From assembly GCA_029249645.1 (NCBI GenBank), contig JAQWWC010000105.1:1-44887 (forward strand): 44,887 nt of DNA. The letters are read 5' to 3'. The translations under genes and the position numbers were made by a program. The notes beneath the pieces are model-generated. The model was not told the DNA's origin. It saw only the letters and a program-made list of their open reading frames with translations, and did not search any database. This stretch comes from Pseudomonadales bacterium (GTDB lineage Bacteria; Pseudomonadota; Gammaproteobacteria; Pseudomonadales; Azotimanducaceae). This document shows, piece by piece, positions 1-7,623 of the stretch (position 1 is the first letter of the stretch; the number at the start of each line of letters is the position of its first letter).

Positions 1-199
1 CGCTAGATGGAAGCGGCACATCCAGCGTCCGCGCTAAGCCCTCGGTGTAGCGCGTTTGCGCCTGATCCCAAGGTGAGGGGCTGCAAGCAGCTAGCCCCAT
101 CCCAACGAACAGGATCACCAGCCCAATGCGACCGCCGCGCCAAATCGAGTACCCGCGGGCACTAATTTGATGGCTCGGATGGTGTAAACTAGCGGGCAT
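1..199 (-). CDS. Lipoprotein, N-terminal part (possibly DUF3080)
   Basis: The reading frame runs off the left edge of the window, so only about 66 N-terminal residues are visible. After a polar, Arg/His-rich start there is a hydrophobic segment (about residues 29-38) ending in a lipobox, LAAC, followed by SPSP. This indicates a type II signal peptide and a lipid-anchored mature protein beginning at Cys. The mature start ([15 protein letters not shown]) is reminiscent of the DUF3080 lipoprotein family, but that is a recollection and not proven. The ATG at 197-199 is the only in-frame ATG upstream of the signal peptide and has no clear ribosome-binding site. It lies only 20 bp from the divergent phosphomannomutase start. 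Confidence 0.55.
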   Translation of the reverse strand, partial: MPASLHHPSHQISARGYSIWRGGRIGLVILFVGMGLAACSPSPWDQAQTRYTEGLARTLDVPLPSS

Positions 200-219
200 T
201 ACCAGCACTGGAACACGAC

Positions 220-1578
220 ATGGATCTCTCTTGTTTTAAAGCCTACGACCTTCGAGGCCGCATACCTGACCAATTAAACCCGGAACTCGCTCGGGATGTG
301 GGTAGAGCTTACGCCAGCTGGCTACAACCTTCCAAGGTTGTTGTTGGTCGGGATATCCGGTTGACGAGCCCGGAGTTAACGCAAGCGCTGACGGAAGGGT
401 TAGTAGAGTCAGGCGTGGATGTTTATCTAATTGGAGAATGTGGCACCGAGGAGGTCTATTTCGCGACCGATCACTTTGACATGGATGGCGGCATTATGGT
501 CACCGCCAGCCACAACCCGAAAGACTACAACGGCATGAAGTTGGTGCGAGAGCAGTCCAAGCCCATTAGCGGCGACACGGGGCTGCAGGCGATCAAAGCC
601 TTGATCGAGGCTCAAGACTTTATCCAAAGCCCGCGCCGCGGCGAGGTGCACGCGCTGGACCATCACGCGGCCTACCACGACCGGCTGCTGGCGTACCTTG
701 ACCCGGTTGCAGCTATTAAGCCGCTCAAAATCGTGGTGAACCCGGGTAATGGCGGCGCTGGCGCCGTGATCGATTTGATTGCCGACGCGGTGCCATTTGA
801 GTTTATTAAAGTCCACTTTGAGGCCGACGGCCATTTCCCCAATGGCGTCCCCAATCCGTTGCTGATTGAAAACCGGGGCTCAACGATCGCTGCGATTAAG
901 GCCTCCGGGGCCGACTTGGGTATTGCCTGGGATGGTGATTTTGATCGGTGTTTCTTTTTTGATCATAACGGCCGGTTTATCGAAGGCTATTACATGGTGG
1001 GGCTACTGGCGCAGGCCTTTCTGGCCACCGACCCCGGCAGCGCGATCGTGCACGACCCGCGCCTAACCTGGAACACCATTGACATCGCCGAAACCAGCGG
1101 GGCGCGGGCGGTTATGAGCAAAACCGGGCACGCCTTTATGAAAGAAACGATGCGGGCCGAAGACGCGATCTATGGCGGCGAGATGAGCGCCCATCATTAT
1201 TTTCGAGACTTCGCCTACTGCGACAGTGGTATGGTGCCTTGGCTGCTGATTGCGAAACTCATGAGTTCAACTGGCAAAACCCTTGCCGAATTGGTCGATG
1301 ATCGAATGTTGGCTTTTCCGGCTAGTGGCGAGATTAATCGTCGGGTGGCGGATGCAGCGGCCGTAATCAAAAAGATTGAAGACGCCTTTATGACGCCAGA
1401 CGCTGTGGTTGATCGCACCGACGGCTTGAGTCTATCTTTTAAAGACTGGCGGTTTAATTTGAGAATGTCGAACACGGAGCCCGTGATTCGGTTAAATGTT
1501 GAAAGTCGAGGACTGCCAGAGCTGATGCAAGACAAAACAGATCTTTTGCTCGGCCTCATCGGTGGCGAGCTGGCTTAA
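220..1578 (+). CDS. manB: Phosphomannomutase/phosphoglucomutase (CpsG/ManB type)
   Basis: It interconverts mannose-6-phosphate and mannose-1-phosphate (and possibly the glucose phosphates), supplying GDP-mannose for surface polysaccharide. The 452-residue length matches E. coli CpsG (about 456), and the N-terminus [16 protein letters not shown] is nearly the same. The phosphoserine loop TASHNP is at residues 95-100 (active Ser97). The metal loop DGDFDR is at 238-243. The sugar-binding loop [10 protein letters not shown] is at 319-328, and the phosphate-binding loop [11 protein letters not shown] is at 415-425. All key residues are present. It is followed after 47 bp by djlA. A functional link to the sugar operon starting at 2399 is possible but is only inferred from proximity. 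Confidence 0.95.
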   Translation: MDLSCFKAYDLRGRIPDQLNPELARDVGRAYASWLQPSKVVVGRDIRLTSPELTQALTEGLVESGVDVYLIGECGTEEVYFATDHFDMDGGIMVTASHNPKDYNGMKLVREQSKPISGDTGLQAIKALIEAQDFIQSPRRGEVHALDHHAAYHDRLLAYLDPVAAIKPLKIVVNPGNGGAGAVIDLIADAVPFEFIKVHFEADGHFPNGVPNPLLIENRGSTIAAIKASGADLGIAWDGDFDRCFFFDHNGRFIEGYYMVGLLAQAFLATDPGSAIVHDPRLTWNTIDIAETSGARAVMSKTGHAFMKETMRAEDAIYGGEMSAHHYFRDFAYCDSGMVPWLLIAKLMSSTGKTLAELVDDRMLAFPASGEINRRVADAAAVIKKIEDAFMTPDAVVDRTDGLSLSFKDWRFNLRMSNTEPVIRLNVESRGLPELMQDKTDLLLGLIGGELA

Positions 1579-1625
1579 GACTTGAGCCACACAGACACAA
1601 TGCACAACCCAATAAGGCACGCACA

Positions 1626-2366
1626 ATGAGTTGGATGAGGACGTTACTAGGCGGTGGAGTAGGGCTAATGTTGGGGGGGCCAATTGGGGCTGTTCTGGGC
1701 GCTGTGCTGGCCAACCGGATTGGCGGTGGCGGCGGTGCGCTCGGGCAGCTCGAACAAAAACAAAGTGTTTTTTTTACCGCAACCTTCGCCATGTTTGGGC
1801 AGCTCTCTAAAGCCGATGGGCAAGTATCCGCCTCCGAGATTGCCCTAGTTGAGCGCGTGATGCGCGAAAATCTTCGGTTGGATGCCAAGGCCCGAGCCCT
1901 AGCCATTCAAATTTTCAATGAAGCCAAAGATGGCAAAGCCGGCTTTATGGACTATGCCGAGCAGTTTCAGAGCGCGTTTGCCGGTCAGCCCCAGATGCTC
2001 GCCATGCTGATGGAGCTGCTGACGATGCTTGCCTTCGCCGACGGTGAGCTGCATCCAGAAGAAGATCGCCTGCTCGGTGAGGCAGCGAGACTTTTTGGCT
2101 GCGAATCGGTGTATGCCAGCCTTAAGGCCAAGGTCAAGGGTTCGGAGGCGATCCCGCTGGAAACCCACTATGAAACCTTGGGCTGCACGCCGGGGATGAC
2201 CCTCGCCGAGGTCAAACGAGCGTACCGACGGCTCGCAATGAAGCATCACCCAGACCGGGTTCAGGCCGATGGGTTGCCGCCAGAGTTGCTGGAAGCCGCG
2301 GAAGCGCGCTTTAAAGATATTCAAAATGCCTTCGATGCGGTTGAGAAGGCGCTCAAGCCGTCCTAA
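1626..2366 (+). CDS. djlA: DjlA-type membrane-anchored J-domain co-chaperone
   Basis: This 246-residue protein has the DjlA layout. A Gly-rich hydrophobic N-terminal segment (residues 8-37) anchors it in the inner membrane. A TerB-like helical domain follows (about 50-165; contains FGQLSKADGQVS and a second FADGELHPEE repeat). A C-terminal J domain (about 178-246) carries the HPD tripeptide at 208-210 (MKHHPDRV), which stimulates DnaK ATPase activity. E. coli DjlA is similar in size and order. The start has an AAGG motif a few bases upstream. The gene ends 32 bp before the sugar isomerase and could be cotranscribed with it, but no functional connection is evident. Confidence 0.9.
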   Translation: MSWMRTLLGGGVGLMLGGPIGAVLGAVLANRIGGGGGALGQLEQKQSVFFTATFAMFGQLSKADGQVSASEIALVERVMRENLRLDAKARALAIQIFNEAKDGKAGFMDYAEQFQSAFAGQPQMLAMLMELLTMLAFADGELHPEEDRLLGEAARLFGCESVYASLKAKVKGSEAIPLETHYETLGCTPGMTLAEVKRAYRRLAMKHHPDRVQADGLPPELLEAAEARFKDIQNAFDAVEKALKPS

Positions 2367-2398
2367 CCTGTTCGGTCAGCTCATTTTAGGGAGTTCGC

Positions 2399-3166
2399 AT
2401 GATCGATCTTGGCGTACAGATGTTCACCCTCAGGCGCTATACCCAAACGGAAGCTGAATTGGTGCCGGCGCTCACCCAGTTGCACGAGATCGGTTACCGC
2501 TCGATTCAGGTTTCGGCTTTCGGGAAGATCCCGGTGCAGCGCACGGCGCTACATTGTCAAGACTTGGAGATCAAGGTGCGGGCAACGCACACGCCTTGGC
2601 CGAGATTGCTGACCGACCTGCCCAAGGTCATCGAGGAGCACCATGTCCTGGGGTGCCAGCATACGGCGGTTGGCATGATCCCGCCTGCGGAATATTTGTC
2701 ACTGGCGGGCCTTGAGCAGTTCTTAACCGAAGGCGAGCAAGTTGCAAAAGCCTTAGCCGCTGAGGGCATTAGCTTTTCTTATCATCATCACCATCATGAG
2801 TTTCAATGGTTTGACGGCCTGCCTTGGCTTGAGCATTTGCGACTCGCCGCGCCGGCTCGAGGCATTGGAATTGAGCTTGATACCCACTGGGTCGCCGCCG
2901 GCGGCGCCGATCCTGCGGAGTGGGTTTCGCGAGTAGGGGATAACATGCCGCTGCTGCACCTAAAGGACTTCCGATTGAATGATCAAAACCGCCGTTGTTT
3001 TGCGGCGCTGGGTCAAGGCAACCTGAATTGGCACGCGATTTTAGCGGCTGCCGCGGCGCACAAGATCCCGCATTATTTCGTCGAGCAAGATGACTGTTAT
3101 GGTGAGGATGAATTTCATTGTTTAAAGCAAAGCTATGATTTTATTAAAAATTTTGGAGAATCTTGA
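2399..3166 (+). CDS. Sugar phosphate isomerase/epimerase (xylose isomerase-like TIM barrel)
   Basis: This 255-residue protein belongs to the AP-endonuclease-2/xylose isomerase-like superfamily, whose members isomerise or epimerise free or oxidised sugars with a divalent metal. Visible barrel features are a His cluster ending in HHHHHE (129-134), the ELDTHW strand (159-164), HLKDF (187-191) and a late Glu in FVEQDD (about 227-232). These positions usually hold the metal ligands Glu, Asp, His and Glu. GGGAG just upstream supports the ATG at 2399. The stop overlaps the next gene by 1 bp (TGATG), so translation is probably coupled to the two oxidoreductases. Isomerase plus Gfo/Idh/MocA enzymes is a recurrent arrangement for inositol, keto-sugar and glycoside degradation. 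The substrate cannot be told from sequence. Confidence 0.85.
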   Translation: MIDLGVQMFTLRRYTQTEAELVPALTQLHEIGYRSIQVSAFGKIPVQRTALHCQDLEIKVRATHTPWPRLLTDLPKVIEEHHVLGCQHTAVGMIPPAEYLSLAGLEQFLTEGEQVAKALAAEGISFSYHHHHHEFQWFDGLPWLEHLRLAAPARGIGIELDTHWVAAGGADPAEWVSRVGDNMPLLHLKDFRLNDQNRRCFAALGQGNLNWHAILAAAAAHKIPHYFVEQDDCYGEDEFHCLKQSYDFIKNFGES

Positions 3167-4314
3167 TGCGTGTTCGAGTCGGCGTAATTGGGGTTGGGAA
3201 CATGGGCACTGCCCATTGTAAATGGCTCCTTGATCACCCCCAATTAGTACTCACAGCAGTCGCCGATGTCATAGAGTCTCGGCGGGCGCCTTGGACCGCC
3301 GACCCAGCGGTGCAGGTTTTTGAGAGTGGCCAGGCGCTCATTCGAAGTGGCGCCTGCGCGGCGGTGATTGTCGCCACGCCCCATTTTAGCCATGTGGCCT
3401 TGGCCAGTGCTGCGCTCAAGGCGGGCCTGCACGTATTAGTTGAAAAACCCGTTGCGGCTGAAATCAAAGATGCCGAACAGCTTCTCAAGGTGCCGAAGGC
3501 CGACGGGCAAATTCTGGCCCTGATGTTCAATCAACGTACCAACCCAGCCTATGGCGCCATTCGAGATTGGGTTAAGAATGAAACCTTTGGACCGCTGCGA
3601 CGGATGAACTGGGTCATTACCGATTGGTTTCGGGCACAGTCCTATTTTGATAGTGGCGATTGGCGCGCAACCTGGCGGGGCGAAGGCGGCGGCGCATTGC
3701 TCAATCAGGCGCCACATCAGTTGGACTTGTTGTGCTGGATATTTGGCCGGCCGAACCACGTGTTTGCCAATTGCGGCTTTGGCCGTTGGCACAGCATTGG
3801 GGTTGAAGATGAGGTGTCCGCGATTTTGGGGTTTGAGGGTGGCGTCACAGGCACCTTCGTTACCAGCACAGGTGAGGCGCCGGGTCGAAATCGGCTTGAG
3901 GTGGTGCTTGATCGGGCAACCTTGGTCTACGACACTCGGGAGGATGTCATTCTGATTGAAGAAACCAGCATCCCCATCAGCGAGGCGATCCAAAACAACA
4001 AGGCCTTTCAAAAGCCCAAAACCGAACTGCGGCGTTTTGAGGTTGCAGGTCAGGGCGGACAGCATCAAGCGGTGCTTGATAATTTTGGTGAGGCCATTGT
4101 GTCGGGGGCAAAGCTCCTGGCGCCAGGCGCCGAGGGGCTGGATTCACTCATGCTGGCCAATGCCCTTACGCTGTCGGGCGCGCTTGAGCAAAAAATAGAG
4201 TTGCCCTTGTCGGCTGCGCGTTATCGGCGCTGGCTATTCAGCAAGCAACGCGCGGAGCAACCGCGTTCGCAACCGGTCGTCGCTGCCCTTAACGATTTAT
4301 CGGGTAGCTTCTGA
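3166..4314 (+). CDS. Gfo/Idh/MocA family oxidoreductase (first of two)
   Basis: An NAD(P)-dependent sugar or cyclitol dehydrogenase of about 382 residues. The N-terminal Rossmann fold has GVGNMG (residues 9-14). The family signature VLVEKPVAAE is near residue 90, and a conserved HQLDLLCW helix lies in the alpha/beta catalytic domain with the expected His. An in-frame TTG exists 3 bp further upstream. The ATG at 3166 is preferred because GGAG lies 7 bp before it and because it gives the TGATG overlap with the upstream stop. It ends with another 1-bp TGATG overlap into the second oxidoreductase, a sign of one coupled transcript. Substrate unknown. Confidence 0.9.
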   Translation: MRVRVGVIGVGNMGTAHCKWLLDHPQLVLTAVADVIESRRAPWTADPAVQVFESGQALIRSGACAAVIVATPHFSHVALASAALKAGLHVLVEKPVAAEIKDAEQLLKVPKADGQILALMFNQRTNPAYGAIRDWVKNETFGPLRRMNWVITDWFRAQSYFDSGDWRATWRGEGGGALLNQAPHQLDLLCWIFGRPNHVFANCGFGRWHSIGVEDEVSAILGFEGGVTGTFVTSTGEAPGRNRLEVVLDRATLVYDTREDVILIEETSIPISEAIQNNKAFQKPKTELRRFEVAGQGGQHQAVLDNFGEAIVSGAKLLAPGAEGLDSLMLANALTLSGALEQKIELPLSAARYRRWLFSKQRAEQPRSQPVVAALNDLSGSF

Positions 4315-5390
4315 TGCAGCAAGGTCAAGATTACGCCCCCGTTATGGCGCCAACCAAACCGGTCTGCGGGCCAGGAGAATTTGTCATTGCCGCGGCCTTT
4401 GCGGATCACGGCCACCTTTTCGGTATGGTGTCGAACCTCCTCGCCGCAGGGGCAACCTTGGGCTGTGTTTATGAGCCAGATGAGGCGAAGGCCAACAAGT
4501 TGCTCGCACTGGATCCAGCCGCCAAGCGGGTCGAGGCCTTTGACGCCATTTTACAGGCACCTGACGTGCGCCTCGTGGCGGCAGCCGCCATACCGTACCT
4601 GAGAGCGGATATCGGCATTCGCGTGCTGCAGGCCGATAAAGATTATTTCACAGATAAGTGCCCCTTCACCTCGCTCGAGCAACTCGAGGCTGTTCGGCAG
4701 GTCGTGCTTGCCACGGGTCGAAAGTACGCCGTGTGTTATAGCGAACGGGTGCAAAATGAGGCCGCCGAGCATGCCCGTTTTTTGATTGAGCAGGGCACGA
4801 TTGGTCGCGTGTTGCAGGTGATCGGCTTGGGGCCCCACAGATTATCAGTCAACCATCGTCCAGACTGGTTTTTCAACAAGGTCGCCTATGGCGGCATCTT
4901 GTGCGATTTGGCCAGTCATCAGGTGGAGCAATTTCTAACCTATACCGACAACCAGGATGCGGTAATCACCATGGCCCGAGTTGCGAATCTCGCTAACCCA
5001 GCGCACCCAGAGCTTGAAGATTTCGGTGAGTACAGTTTGGTCGGCGACAACGCGGCCTCGGCCTACTGCCGAGTGGATTGGTTTACCCCGGGTGGTCTAC
5101 GGACCTGGGGAGATGGTCGAACGCTGATTACAGGTACCCAAGGCATGATTGAGTGCCGCAAATACGTTGACTTGGCGCGGTCAAGCTTTGTCGATAATAC
5201 GGTGCTTCTGGTCAATGACACAGGCGAGCATCGCCAGAGTGTTACAGGCAAGGTGGGTTTCCCGTTCTTTGCCGCCCTGATTCTGGATTGCCTTAATCAC
5301 ACGGAATTTGCGATGACCCAAGACCATGCCTTCAAGGCGGCGGAGTTGTCCCTGATGGCCCAAGTCATCGCTGATCAGGCGCGCGTCTAG
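4314..5390 (+). CDS. Divergent Gfo/Idh/MocA family oxidoreductase (second of two)
   Basis: This 358-residue protein has the Gfo/Idh/MocA two-domain layout but an atypical cofactor region. In place of a GxGxxG loop it has AAAFADHGHLFGM (about residues 26-38), like the subgroup with an HGH(x)xG motif. The usual EKP is replaced by TDKCPFTS (about 108-115). The helix LASHQVEQF (about 201-209) keeps the conserved His. Such proteins often occur next to a canonical family member, as here, and may form a two-enzyme pair acting on one substrate. Its start overlaps the preceding stop by 1 bp. It is followed by 73 bp before the kinase start chosen here. Confidence 0.85.
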   Translation: MQQGQDYAPVMAPTKPVCGPGEFVIAAAFADHGHLFGMVSNLLAAGATLGCVYEPDEAKANKLLALDPAAKRVEAFDAILQAPDVRLVAAAAIPYLRADIGIRVLQADKDYFTDKCPFTSLEQLEAVRQVVLATGRKYAVCYSERVQNEAAEHARFLIEQGTIGRVLQVIGLGPHRLSVNHRPDWFFNKVAYGGILCDLASHQVEQFLTYTDNQDAVITMARVANLANPAHPELEDFGEYSLVGDNAASAYCRVDWFTPGGLRTWGDGRTLITGTQGMIECRKYVDLARSSFVDNTVLLVNDTGEHRQSVTGKVGFPFFAALILDCLNHTEFAMTQDHAFKAAELSLMAQVIADQARV

Positions 5391-5463
5391 CCATGGTTTG
5401 GCGCTGCGGCGTAATCAAAGGGGTGCCGGGCGTGGGACGGCGGACGACAGGCGATTCGGACTT

Positions 5464-6672
5464 ATGATGCTGGCGCAACTTCAGGCCTTAACCCACGCGC
5501 AGCACCAGCAGCGCGTCCTAGATCATTGTGCAGCCTTTGAGGCAGACCTTGACGTGACCCAGCAACTGTTCTCTCCCTACCGAATTCGGCCCTTAGGCGC
5601 CCATATCGATCATCAGTTGGGTCGCGTGGCCTCGATCGCGACCAACCAAGGCATTACGGTGACCTTTAGCCCGAATCCAAGCCGGCGGTTGCGAGCGCGG
5701 AGTGCGGGCTTTGGCCCGATGACTGACGTCCTCATTGGCGCGCACCAGTCTGCTCAAGGGGACTGGGCGGACTATTTACGGGGCAGTGCCGCGGTTTTGG
5801 ATCAAACAGATTTCCCAGCAGGGTTGGATATCAGTGTGGCGGGGCACTTAGGAGAAGTGGGGCTGTCCAGTTCCGCCGCAGTCACCTTGGCTTATCTCAG
5901 AGCGCTGCTGTCGGCAGCCGGCGCGCCGCCCGATCCAGCACGGCTGATTCAGTGGTCACAGAAAGTGGAGAACGAATTCCTAGGCTTACAGAGCGGGGCA
6001 GGGGATCAAAGCGCTATTTGTTACGCAACATCAGGGTGCCTTGTGGATTTTGACTGCCGGCGTGAAACGGTCCTTCGGCACTCAGCGGGTCAGGCATTTC
6101 ATTTTTTGGTGGTGCATTCCGGGCATCGTCTAGCGCTGGCCAGTGGCGGCAGCTTTAATGAGCGGGTTGCTGAATGCCATGCTGCGGCAGATGAGATGCA
6201 GGGCCTATTGGGCCGGCCAGAGACCCAGGCCGTGTCGTATCTTGGCGATTTTAATTTAGCGGATTATGAGGCGGTCGCTGGTCAACTTTCATTGGTGAGT
6301 CGTCGCCGCGCAGAACACTATTTTACCGAAATGGCCCGAGTTGAGGCCGGGTGCAAGGCTTGGACCTGCGGCGATTTAGCGGGGTTTGGTCAACTGATGT
6401 CAGCCTCTTGCGAGAGTTCAATCGTGAATTATGAAACTGGCACGCCTGCGTTGATTGGGCTCGTTGAAGCGCTTTGGTCGCTTGAAGGCGTTCATGGCGC
6501 GCGATTCAGCGGAGCAGGCTCCAGAGGTTGTGTGGTGGCCCTGGTGGCGTCCGACGCCGTTCCTGAGATTCTGCCCGCACTGGCTCGATATTTTACACGC
6601 CTTGAACCGGCCCCACCCGAACCGCCCTGGGCCTTTGTAACCGAAGCGGAAGCCGGATTGCGCGCCCTATGA
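5464..6672 (+). CDS. GHMP sugar kinase resembling galacturonokinase
   Basis: An ATP-dependent anomeric sugar kinase of the galactokinase/GHMP fold, about 402 residues. The substrate-binding signature reads SPYRIRPLGAHIDHQLG (about 37-53) instead of the galactokinase PGRVNLIGEHTDY; the RI-PLGAHIDHQ form is that of plant galacturonokinase. The ATP loop GLSSSAAV is at 133-140. The catalytic-Asp segment LQSGAGDQSAICYA is at about 175-188, and the C-terminal GARFSGAGSRGC is at about 345-356. The RAEHYFTEMARVEAG and GFGQLMSASCESSIVNYE stretches also match my memory of the plant enzymes. The frame is open upstream to a TTG at 5398, but homology starts after the double ATG at 5464. It overlaps the nucleotidyltransferase by 4 bp (ATGA). 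The likely product is a sugar (acid)-1-phosphate; galacturonate is a hypothesis only. Confidence 0.85.
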   Translation: MMLAQLQALTHAQHQQRVLDHCAAFEADLDVTQQLFSPYRIRPLGAHIDHQLGRVASIATNQGITVTFSPNPSRRLRARSAGFGPMTDVLIGAHQSAQGDWADYLRGSAAVLDQTDFPAGLDISVAGHLGEVGLSSSAAVTLAYLRALLSAAGAPPDPARLIQWSQKVENEFLGLQSGAGDQSAICYATSGCLVDFDCRRETVLRHSAGQAFHFLVVHSGHRLALASGGSFNERVAECHAAADEMQGLLGRPETQAVSYLGDFNLADYEAVAGQLSLVSRRRAEHYFTEMARVEAGCKAWTCGDLAGFGQLMSASCESSIVNYETGTPALIGLVEALWSLEGVHGARFSGAGSRGCVVALVASDAVPEILPALARYFTRLEPAPPEPPWAFVTEAEAGLRAL

Positions 6673-7388
6673 AATGCTTGGTTCTGGCAGGCGGCTACGG
6701 CACGCGAATGCAAGGCATTTTAGGGGAACGTCCTAAAGCCCTGGCGGATATCCAGGGCCGATGTGTTCTGGATCGATTGCTCGACGGGTTATCGCCATTG
6801 GTGAGCCACGTGTCACTGGTCTCTAATGCTCGGTTTTACGCACTGTTCGAAGCGTGGGCAGCGCACAGCGCTCACTCGGCTGATTTGTTTAACAATGGGT
6901 CTACCCACGCGGACAACCGGTTGGGCGCTCTAGGTGATTTAGATCTGTTATTGTCAAAGACGGGCTATGACGCGCCGGCATTGGTTGTGGCCTCCGATAC
7001 GATATTAGACTTTTCCTTAAGCGGTTTGCTGCAGCAATTTCAGCGAACAGGCTGCAGCCAACTGGCCATTCGGCGCAATCCGGACCCAGTAGATCAGCGC
7101 CGCCGCGGCGTCGTGCAACTGGATGCCGAACAGCGGGTGATCGCTTTCCAGGAGAAGCCGGAACGCCCCCAGTCCGATATCGCGGCCAGCCCCATTTACC
7201 TGCTAACCCCTGAGGCGCTGGCGCGATTGCCCAGCTACTTAGCGCAAGGTCGACCGAAGGATGCACCGGGATCCTTTATTGAAACGCTCTGCCAGGAGCA
7301 ACGGGTCGAAGGCTGGTGGATGCCAGGTTCGTTGTTTGACGTGGGCAATCCCGAAAGTTACCGAGCGGCTCAGGACGGGTTGTCATAG
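6669..7388 (+). CDS. Sugar-1-phosphate nucleotidyltransferase
   Basis: A 239-residue NTP-transferase-family enzyme that would convert a sugar-1-phosphate plus NTP into an NDP-sugar and pyrophosphate. The signature LAGGYGTRMQ...RPKAL (residues 6-24) binds nucleotide. ASDTILDF (108-115) supplies the metal Asp. QEKPERP (161-167) and FDVGNPESY (223-231) are typical of single-domain members such as GmhD- and RmlA-like proteins, and it lacks the hexapeptide-repeat acyltransferase tail. The start is translationally coupled to the upstream kinase (ATGA overlap). The two very probably act in sequence, with the kinase making the sugar-1-phosphate and this enzyme activating it. The nucleotide and sugar are not determinable here. 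It is the last gene of the cluster. Confidence 0.88.
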   Translation: MKCLVLAGGYGTRMQGILGERPKALADIQGRCVLDRLLDGLSPLVSHVSLVSNARFYALFEAWAAHSAHSADLFNNGSTHADNRLGALGDLDLLLSKTGYDAPALVVASDTILDFSLSGLLQQFQRTGCSQLAIRRNPDPVDQRRRGVVQLDAEQRVIAFQEKPERPQSDIAASPIYLLTPEALARLPSYLAQGRPKDAPGSFIETLCQEQRVEGWWMPGSLFDVGNPESYRAAQDGLS

Positions 7389-7494
7389 TGCCTGCGGTGG
7401 TAATGATGGATGTTGACGGTTTCGCCTCATCCTATACTAGGGACGGATTAAGGCTGTTCCGGTTGGGGCTGTCGCTGCTTTTCAACGTCTGGGC

Positions 7495-7512
7495 GGTTGC
7501 GAGGAGGCAACC
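7495..7512. other. Perfect hairpin with a GAGGAG loop in the gap 7389-7623
   Basis: GGTTGC (7495-7500) and GCAACC (7507-7512) form a perfect 6-bp stem around the loop GAGGAG on the plus strand (CTCCTC on the minus strand). It lies in the 235-bp gap between the convergent nucleotidyltransferase and phosphotransferase genes. No T-run follows on either strand, so it is not a standard terminator. It may simply protect mRNA 3' ends. I see no convincing gene in the rest of this gap. Confidence 0.35.
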
Positions 7513-7623
7513 AACCAAGGACCTCATCGGCAAGAGGCTTTGCGTGGCTAAAGGCATATCCAGCTGAGATTTACCTGAACGTTGCAGCCCTCATGGTTGA
7601 GGCACGGGTTCTATCGACCCTGA

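Noticed and set aside
3436-4068. 210-codon frame opposite the first oxidoreductase
   Set aside because: The plus-strand gene is a clear family member in full; the antisense frame has no motif.
7388-7567. Short GTG-started frame with MMDVDG after the nucleotidyltransferase (HAD-like fragment)
   Set aside because: Only one HAD-like word is present, nothing else of the fold follows, and a hairpin lies inside it.
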